Shown here: positions 59,412 through 64,000 of the stretch, in pieces | Position numbering within the stretch: the first letter of the stretch is position 1 | Layout of the letters: the number at the start of each line of letters is the position of its first letter | From: Robertkochia marina | GTDB taxonomy: Bacteria > Bacteroidota > Bacteroidia > Flavobacteriales > Flavobacteriaceae | Direction: 5' to 3' | NCBI RefSeq assembly: GCF_004799345.1 | Contig: NZ_SSMC01000004.1 | Location: 124,001-188,000 of the forward strand | DNA: 64,000 nucleotides | Position numbers and translations under genes: made by a program | Notes under the pieces: generated by a model | The model's database searches: none | What the model was told of the DNA's origin: nothing | What the model saw: only the letters and a program-made list of their open reading frames with translations

Positions 59412-59719
59412 AAGATCTGAATCAAGAAGAACGATATCAGCGGGCCAGAGACCGTGTCTATGAACTAAAAAAATTCTACGGGAATCTCACCTCCTATATA
59501 TTTGTGGTGATCCTATTGGCATCGATAAATTATTTTACCAACGGATTCAGTTATCCGTGGTTTCTGTGGGTCGCCGGATTTTGGGGGCTCGGATTAGCGT
59601 TTCATGCCCTGAGGGTTTTAGGGGGTAACTTTTTCTTTGGAAGAGATTGGGAAGAGCGTAAGATCAAGCAATTTATGGAGGAAGAAGAACGTTCCGGTCG
59701 TAATCGCGGTTGGGAATAA
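59408..59719 (+). CDS. 2TM domain protein
   Basis: 103 residues, essentially a stand-alone 2TM domain. YQRARDRVYELKKFYGNLTS leads into two membrane helices (YIFVVILLASINYFTNGF and FLWVAGFWGLGLAFHALRV), followed by GRDWEERKIKQFMEEEE. Matches the C-terminus of the upstream kinase almost residue for residue at both ends. Starts inside the kinase stop (ATGA). It may bind the kinase in the membrane; role unknown. Confidence 0.88.
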   Translation: MKDLNQEERYQRARDRVYELKKFYGNLTSYIFVVILLASINYFTNGFSYPWFLWVAGFWGLGLAFHALRVLGGNFFFGRDWEERKIKQFMEEEERSGRNRGWE

Positions 59720-59730
59720 TAATAAAGGCT

Positions 59731-60057
59731 ATGAATCACAATACAGGACCATCGCAGAGATCGCCTTATCAGAAGGCCAAACAAAGGGTCGATGAACTCA
59801 AAGGGTTCTATTGGCACCTGGCCATATATATCATTGTTCATGCTTTCCTGGTCTTGAATTTTATTCTCGGATGGGCCTGGAATGAAGGGTTTGGTATATG
59901 GACGGTGGGTTTGAGTTTATTTGGCTGGGGCATTGGCCTGGCCTTTCACGCCTTTCAGGTATTCGGCATGAGCCGGATATTCGGGAAAAACTGGGAGGAA
60001 CGTAAGATAAGGGAGTATATGGAGCAGGAAGAAAAGGACAAACAGAACTATGTGTAA
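59731..60057 (+). CDS. 2TM domain protein
   Basis: 108 residues. YQKAKQRVDELKGFYWHLAI, helices YIIVHAFLVLNFILGWAW and VGLSLFGWGIGLAFHAFQVF, then GKNWEERKIREYMEQEE. Third copy of the domain in this operon. The ATG at 59731 follows AAAGGCT; the TTG at 59710 inside the previous gene is less likely. The regulator gene follows after 24 nt. Confidence 0.88.
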   Translation: MNHNTGPSQRSPYQKAKQRVDELKGFYWHLAIYIIVHAFLVLNFILGWAWNEGFGIWTVGLSLFGWGIGLAFHAFQVFGMSRIFGKNWEERKIREYMEQEEKDKQNYV

Positions 60058-60081
60058 ACCATTCAACTTAATCATCCTCAT

Positions 60082-60837
60082 ATGCGCGCAATAGTAATAG
60101 AAGATGAGGCTCCTGCAGCCCGACGTCTCCAAAGGATGCTGGACCGTCTTGGGGTGGAGGTTGAAGCTTCCATCCCGTCGGTTCATGAATCTGTAGCCTA
60201 CTTCAAAAAGCATCAGGCTCCTGATCTGATCTTTCTTGATATTCAGCTCTCAGACGGCCTCTCCTTTGAAATATTTGAACAAGTAGCTATTTCCAGTGCG
60301 GTGATCTTTACCACCGCCTACGACGAATATGCGCTTCAGGCCTTTAAACTCAACAGTATCGATTACCTTCTTAAGCCCATTGATGAAGAAGAGCTGGCAC
60401 AGGCGGTAGATAAATACAAGCAGTTTCAGCCGGGGGAGAAATCCTTGCAGGTGGATTTTGAGGATATTAAAAATCTCCTGGTCAATCCGGTTGACAGGGT
60501 GTATAAAAAGCGGTTTGTGGCCAAGGTCGGGCAGCACCTGAAACTTATTCCGGTGACCGATATAGAATGTGTATACAGTGAAAATAAAGGGACCTATGCC
60601 TATACCACTGAGGGTCGTAACTATCTTTTAGACCGTACCCTTGATCAGCTTGAAGACGAGCTGGATCCTGAAAAATTCTTCAGGGTAAGCCGTAAATTCG
60701 TGATCCATATTGATGCTGTTTCAGATATTGTAAGCTATACCAACTCCAGGTTGCAGATCCGCTTAAATCGCTTTAAAGAAGCGGAGGTGATCGTGAGTCG
60801 CGAGAGGGTGAAAGATTTTAAGGATTGGTTAAGTTAG
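60082..60837 (+). CDS. LytTR-family response regulator
   Basis: 251 residues. Receiver domain: IVIEDEAPAARRLQRML (acidic pocket), phospho-acceptor D53 in LIFLDIQLSDG, TAYDEYALQAFK and YLLKPI (conserved Lys-Pro). LytTR DNA-binding domain from about residue 140: GQHLKLIPVTDIECVYSENK, FFRVSRKFVIHIDAV. The cognate kinase is the LytS-type protein at 58047. Its 3' end overlaps the convergent LETM1-like gene by 20 nt. Confidence 0.94.
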   Translation: MRAIVIEDEAPAARRLQRMLDRLGVEVEASIPSVHESVAYFKKHQAPDLIFLDIQLSDGLSFEIFEQVAISSAVIFTTAYDEYALQAFKLNSIDYLLKPIDEEELAQAVDKYKQFQPGEKSLQVDFEDIKNLLVNPVDRVYKKRFVAKVGQHLKLIPVTDIECVYSENKGTYAYTTEGRNYLLDRTLDQLEDELDPEKFFRVSRKFVIHIDAVSDIVSYTNSRLQIRLNRFKEAEVIVSRERVKDFKDWLS

Positions 60838-62074
60838 ATGACCCTTTGTCTTCAACGGTGTTTTTAGAGCTTCTTCTGTGGTAGGGGTCAACGTAGTTGT
60901 CATCAAAAGCAGATGGCAGAAGACTGGGGATCATTTTCACGAACAGGGGTAAAAGAAAGGCTCCTCCCGGAAGGGCAAAGATGGCCAGGGAAGGGATGGT
61001 CTTGAACATGTCGAGAAGTTGCACCCGCATGCGTTCCCGTTCTGCTGAATTTAGATCTGCGGTGGCAGATTTACTGATCAAATACAATAATTCTTTGCTT
61101 TCTCCGAGTTCTTTTTTCAGTCGGTGACTGTTTCTGAGAATCAGCTTTTTAACCATAAGCTGCGAATTATCGTAGAGCAGCTTAAAAGGATGGGTGTTTT
61201 TCAGAAAGGGAAGCTGGTTTCGGTGTTTTCTGAAAAACAAAAGGGCATGATCTACTGAGTCTGTCACGAATTCAGGTGATAGTCTCAGCTCTTCTCCAAG
61301 ATCACTCAAAATGGATGTTTGTATGGAGGTGTTATTGCTGTCTTCCAGGGCAGCCAAACAGGCGAGATCGAACAGGTATTTGTTTTCAAGAGAATCAGGG
61401 TCCGGATTGAGTAAGCTCAGATAACCGGGTTGCCCTTCGCTGGAGGCCGCAGGCCCGTATCGTGAGGAGGTAGCCAGCAGATGCAGCAGGCGTTTATTGT
61501 ATTCAGAGTCAGTATTTTTTGTTTTAATTACATGGTAGCTTAGGCTGAGAATGATCTGTTCAAGTCGCCGCTCGTTCTCCTTAAGATTACGCTGCCCTTC
61601 CAGGAACATTTTAAAGTTGATCACATCGGTAAATAACATGGAATTGGTAAGCATCTGGTTGAAGGCCCTCGAAATGATGTTGTCGTTCAGACTGATACGT
61701 TGATGTAAAAGGTATTCAAGTTGATGCGATGTTTTTCTTCCGGCAAGCAGGCGGTCAAAAAAGGAAAATTCTTCCACCTTGAGTAATTGATAAAAGACGG
61801 AAAGATCTTCCAGGAAATTGTCAAAACCGGCTTTTCCGCTTTTATGAAGCAAGTATACCTGGTGTAAGGCGCTTAACAGGTTGATCTTTGCTTTTTCTTC
61901 TTCCGAGATCAGGGCCGGAGTGGGTATGCCCTGCAGGGTGTAGATGTTGGTGCCGTAGATGAATCCCAGGTTTCTGAAATGGGTGTAAAACTCCAGTTCA
62001 TTCCTTAAAAAGAAGTTCTTCTTTTCTTGTAAGGAGCCAAATTTTTCTATCCAACCTTGGGCTGAGGGATTCAT
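60818..62074 (-). CDS. LETM1-like (biofilm-associated type) protein
   Basis: 418 residues. Mostly helical; the C-terminal part AERERMRVQLLDMFKTIPSL then AIFALPGGAFLLPLFVKMIP is the LETM1 ribosome/membrane-anchor motif, here a single membrane segment near the end. Flavobacterial homologues are called LETM1-related biofilm-associated proteins on the basis of a screen, without a mechanism. Eukaryotic LETM1 affects mitochondrial ion exchange. Monocistronic. Confidence 0.85.
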   Translation of the reverse strand: MNPSAQGWIEKFGSLQEKKNFFLRNELEFYTHFRNLGFIYGTNIYTLQGIPTPALISEEEKAKINLLSALHQVYLLHKSGKAGFDNFLEDLSVFYQLLKVEEFSFFDRLLAGRKTSHQLEYLLHQRISLNDNIISRAFNQMLTNSMLFTDVINFKMFLEGQRNLKENERRLEQIILSLSYHVIKTKNTDSEYNKRLLHLLATSSRYGPAASSEGQPGYLSLLNPDPDSLENKYLFDLACLAALEDSNNTSIQTSILSDLGEELRLSPEFVTDSVDHALLFFRKHRNQLPFLKNTHPFKLLYDNSQLMVKKLILRNSHRLKKELGESKELLYLISKSATADLNSAERERMRVQLLDMFKTIPSLAIFALPGGAFLLPLFVKMIPSLLPSAFDDNYVDPYHRRSSKNTVEDKGSSNLTNP

Positions 62075-62153
62075 ACATCATTGCTTTAACCGGAACTAAA
62101 ATACAATCTTCTCCTTAAAATTTCACAGGCTACCTTTTGGCAGTTTGATGTAA

Positions 62154-62182
62154 AACAAAAAAAGGCGCCAAAATGGCGCCTT
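62154..62182 (-). terminator. Rho-independent terminator of the DUF2911 gene
   Basis: AAGGCGCCA / TGGCGCCTT perfect 9-bp stem, 3-nt loop, T-run on the minus strand; 22 nt after the stop at 62204. Confidence 0.9.
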
Positions 62183-62203
62183 GAAAAATTTTATAACAAT
62201 TAT

Positions 62204-62752
62204 TTACTGTGCCACACTGAATGGAACAGCAACACGTGTTTGTCCCCATCCCATATGCATATGGGCACCGTTTTCTACAGCTTCAAAAGTAATAGAGAAG
62301 GCATCAAGAGATTCATCGCCGCTGGAAGCAGGAACAGCAAATCTTGCTACATCCTGTTCTGCGTTATAACTGTAAGCTCCCCAGGTATCAGTGTCCTTAT
62401 TGATGATAATGGTCCACTCTTCCTTTCCGGGAATACTGAAAAGACTATAAGTTCCGGCGGGAATAGTGGTTTCTCCCAAAACCATGTCCTTAAAGAAACG
62501 AATTTCGGTAGCTTCATTAGCTCCCGTTCTCCAGACCTCTCCGTAGGCGGCAAGGTCAACACCGACTTCGCGCCCTTTTAACTGGGGTCGCGAATAGATA
62601 ACCTTGATCAATGGCGGAGCGTTTCTTTCTGTGCGAAAGTATGCGATATCAGCCGGACTCTTATCCAGTCCGCTAAACTCCTGTGCAAAGGCTGCAGAGC
62701 TGACTGTTAAACAAATTAATACTACCAAACCGGTAAAAATGTTCCTGATCAT
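62204..62752 (-). CDS. DUF2911 domain secreted protein
   Basis: 182 residues. Signal peptide (IFTGLVVLICLTVSSAAFAQ), then the DUF2911 core: VIYSRPQLKGREVGVDLAAY, GEVWRTGANEATEIRFFKDM, IPAGTYSLFSIPGKEEWTII and the YNAEQDVARFAVP segment. A common periplasmic family in Bacteroidota with no established activity. Slightly short but complete. Divergent from asnB across 254 nt of AT-rich sequence in which I see no further feature. Confidence 0.88.
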   Translation of the reverse strand: MIRNIFTGLVVLICLTVSSAAFAQEFSGLDKSPADIAYFRTERNAPPLIKVIYSRPQLKGREVGVDLAAYGEVWRTGANEATEIRFFKDMVLGETTIPAGTYSLFSIPGKEEWTIIINKDTDTWGAYSYNAEQDVARFAVPASSGDESLDAFSITFEAVENGAHMHMGWGQTRVAVPFSVAQ

Positions 62753-63006
62753 TTGTGTTGTGATTTTGATTTGAAATTAAAACTACAAAAAGAAACCAGC
62801 TCTCTGACGAAATATTGTATTAATATTTTTTAAAAGTAATGACTTACAATTTGAAGTGTATTGTAATAAAACAGCACATAAGAGTTATCATCTGTTATAA
62901 TATTGATTTTTAATTGAATTAAATGTAATTAAAAACAGGTTTAATGTTTTTAATTAAAATAAAACAGAGCACATTTGTTACGTATTGAAATTTAAAACCA
63001 ACTCTT

Positions 63007-64000
63007 ATGTGTGGAATTGTATGTGCATTTGAACTGAAAAGAAGTGCTGAAGCCCTAAGGCCTCAGCTATTGGATATGTCTAAAAAAATCCGTCATCGCG
63101 GTCCGGACTGGAGTGGGGTTTTTAGTAATGACAAGGTGATCATGGCTCATGAAAGACTGGCTATCGTTGATCCTGCGTCAGGGAAGCAGCCCTTGATCAG
63201 TAAAGATGGAAAACTGGTTTTGGCTGCCAATGGAGAGATCTACAATCATCGCGAATTGCGTAAGGAGTTGGAAGGCTTATATGAATTTCAAACCGGATCC
63301 GATTGCGAGGTGATCCTGGGATTGTATAAAAAATATGGAACAGATTTTCTTGATCGACTCAACGGAATATTTGCTTTTGCCCTATACGATGTTGAAAGAG
63401 ATATTTACCTGGTCTCCAGAGACCATATGGGTATTATTCCGTTGTATACCGGTCGTGACCGGGAGGGCACCTTTTATGTGGCCTCCGAGCTGAAAGCCCT
63501 CGAAGGGGTTTGCTCGGCTATAGAGCTCTTTCCTCCGGGGCATTATATGATCTCCGGAAAAGAAACGTTGGAGCGCTGGTATGTCAGAGACTGGATGGAG
63601 TATGAGGCTGTTAAGGAGAATGAGAGTGATATTGCCGCCTTAAGAGATGCGCTTGAGGCTGCCGTACATCGTCAGCTGATGAGTGATGTGCCTTACGGGG
63701 TATTGCTTTCCGGCGGACTGGACTCTTCGGTGACCTCTGCCATTGCTAAAAAGTATGCTGCTAAAAGGGTGGAGACCGATGATACCAAAGAAGCCTGGTG
63801 GCCTCAGTTGCATTCCTTTTCTGTAGGTCTTGAGGGGTCACCTGATCTGAAGGCAGCGCGGCAGGTGGCCGATCATATCGGTACGGTACACCACGAGATC
63901 AAATTTACCATCCAGGAAGGTTTGGATGCTATTCGCGATGTGATCTATCATCTGGAGACCTATGACATCACCACGATCCGAGCCTCTACGCCCATGTATC
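63007..64000 (+). CDS. asnB: Glutamine-hydrolysing asparagine synthetase (N-terminal part, cut by window edge)
   Basis: 331 codons present. The N-terminal glutaminase begins MCGIVCAFELKRSAEALRPQ with the nucleophile Cys2, then KIRHRGPDWSGV, MAHERLAIVDP and AANGEIYNHRELRKEL. The synthetase domain starts near residue 210 with the PP-loop YGVLLSGGLDSSVTSAI. Converts aspartate to asparagine with glutamine and ATP. The remaining C-terminal part is outside the window. The CACATTTG at 62970-62977 is a weak -7 candidate. Confidence 0.96.
   Translation, partial: MCGIVCAFELKRSAEALRPQLLDMSKKIRHRGPDWSGVFSNDKVIMAHERLAIVDPASGKQPLISKDGKLVLAANGEIYNHRELRKELEGLYEFQTGSDCEVILGLYKKYGTDFLDRLNGIFAFALYDVERDIYLVSRDHMGIIPLYTGRDREGTFYVASELKALEGVCSAIELFPPGHYMISGKETLERWYVRDWMEYEAVKENESDIAALRDALEAAVHRQLMSDVPYGVLLSGGLDSSVTSAIAKKYAAKRVETDDTKEAWWPQLHSFSVGLEGSPDLKAARQVADHIGTVHHEIKFTIQEGLDAIRDVIYHLETYDITTIRASTPMY

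Noticed and set aside
1-64000. tRNA, rRNA, prophage, toxin-antitoxin or defence systems
   Set aside because: Looked for on both strands; nothing matching tRNA arms, rRNA, phage structural genes, toxin-antitoxin pairs or known defence modules was found.

Overview
The window is a chromosomal segment of a member of the Bacteroidota, most likely family Flavobacteriaceae. The evidence is two proteins ending in type IX secretion (T9SS) sorting domains (type B at 465-2180, type A at 17339-17764), many starts preceded by the Bacteroidota -7 box TAnnTTTG, lineage-typical families (DUF5606, DUF2795, DUF2911, 2TM domain, LETM1-like protein, HisKA_2 and LytS/LytTR regulators) and flavobacterial gene orders. 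I see no rRNA, tRNA, phage, transposase or CRISPR array. Almost all of the window is ordinary, densely packed core genome; the unusual signal is in a few intergenic repeats and some odd protein architectures.

Layout. 1-9031: start of uvrB, a T9SS surface protein, an ABC exporter pair, a conserved unknown, a LolA-like protein, a nucleoid-associated protein, a pRiA4b-ORF3-like protein and heme A synthase. 9070-15811: CCA-type nucleotidyltransferase, Sua5-type tRNA modification enzyme and four sugar genes (GT4, GT2, GT9, NAD-sugar epimerase) of envelope polysaccharide type. 15877-22473: dapD, ruvX, a minimal T9SS protein, peptide deformylase, DUF5606, NRDE/TANGO2 protein, mazG, MATE pump and a small acidic protein. 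22497-29328: PAP2 phosphatase, a four-gene minus-strand operon for lipid-linked sugar transfer (GT2, duplicated LAB_N protein, ArnT-like GT39, membrane protein), meaB, ohr and an aldose epimerase. 29397-34312: two ECF sigma modules with their membrane partners, with msrA and a DUF6249 protein between. 34368-43972: M14 peptidase, sterol-desaturase-type hydroxylase, orphan sensor kinase, secA, DUF2795, cobalamin adenosyltransferase and a 50-residue membrane protein. 44001-51884: shortened methyltransferase relative, ABC-F ATPase, then an envelope-biogenesis block (lnt, pssA, lptB, AhpD-like protein, tatC, kdsD). 51969-64000: recQ, a Tat-signal aminotransferase between repeats, GNAT, Tat-signal LD-carboxypeptidase, a LytS/LytTR system with three 2TM domains, LETM1-like protein, DUF2911 protein and the start of asnB.

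Working together. lnt, lptB, kdsD, pssA, the ArnC/ArnT-like operon and the sugar genes all serve outer-membrane lipid and polysaccharide assembly. secA and tatC supply export, and two nearby enzymes (54483-55601, 56611-57669) carry twin-arginine leaders. The most interesting items are: (1) an interspersed element (full copy 55728-55992, partial copy 2357-2562, solo end 54329-54363) with conserved inverted arms around different palindromic cores and a compensatory hairpin change between copies; (2) a second element at 12652-12739 with the same design; (3) a remnant of a Sua5 C-terminus in the leader of the nucleotidyltransferase gene; (4) the LytS/2TM/2TM/LytTR operon; (5) RecQ lacking every zinc cysteine; (6) a methyltransferase relative that has lost its SAM-binding core.
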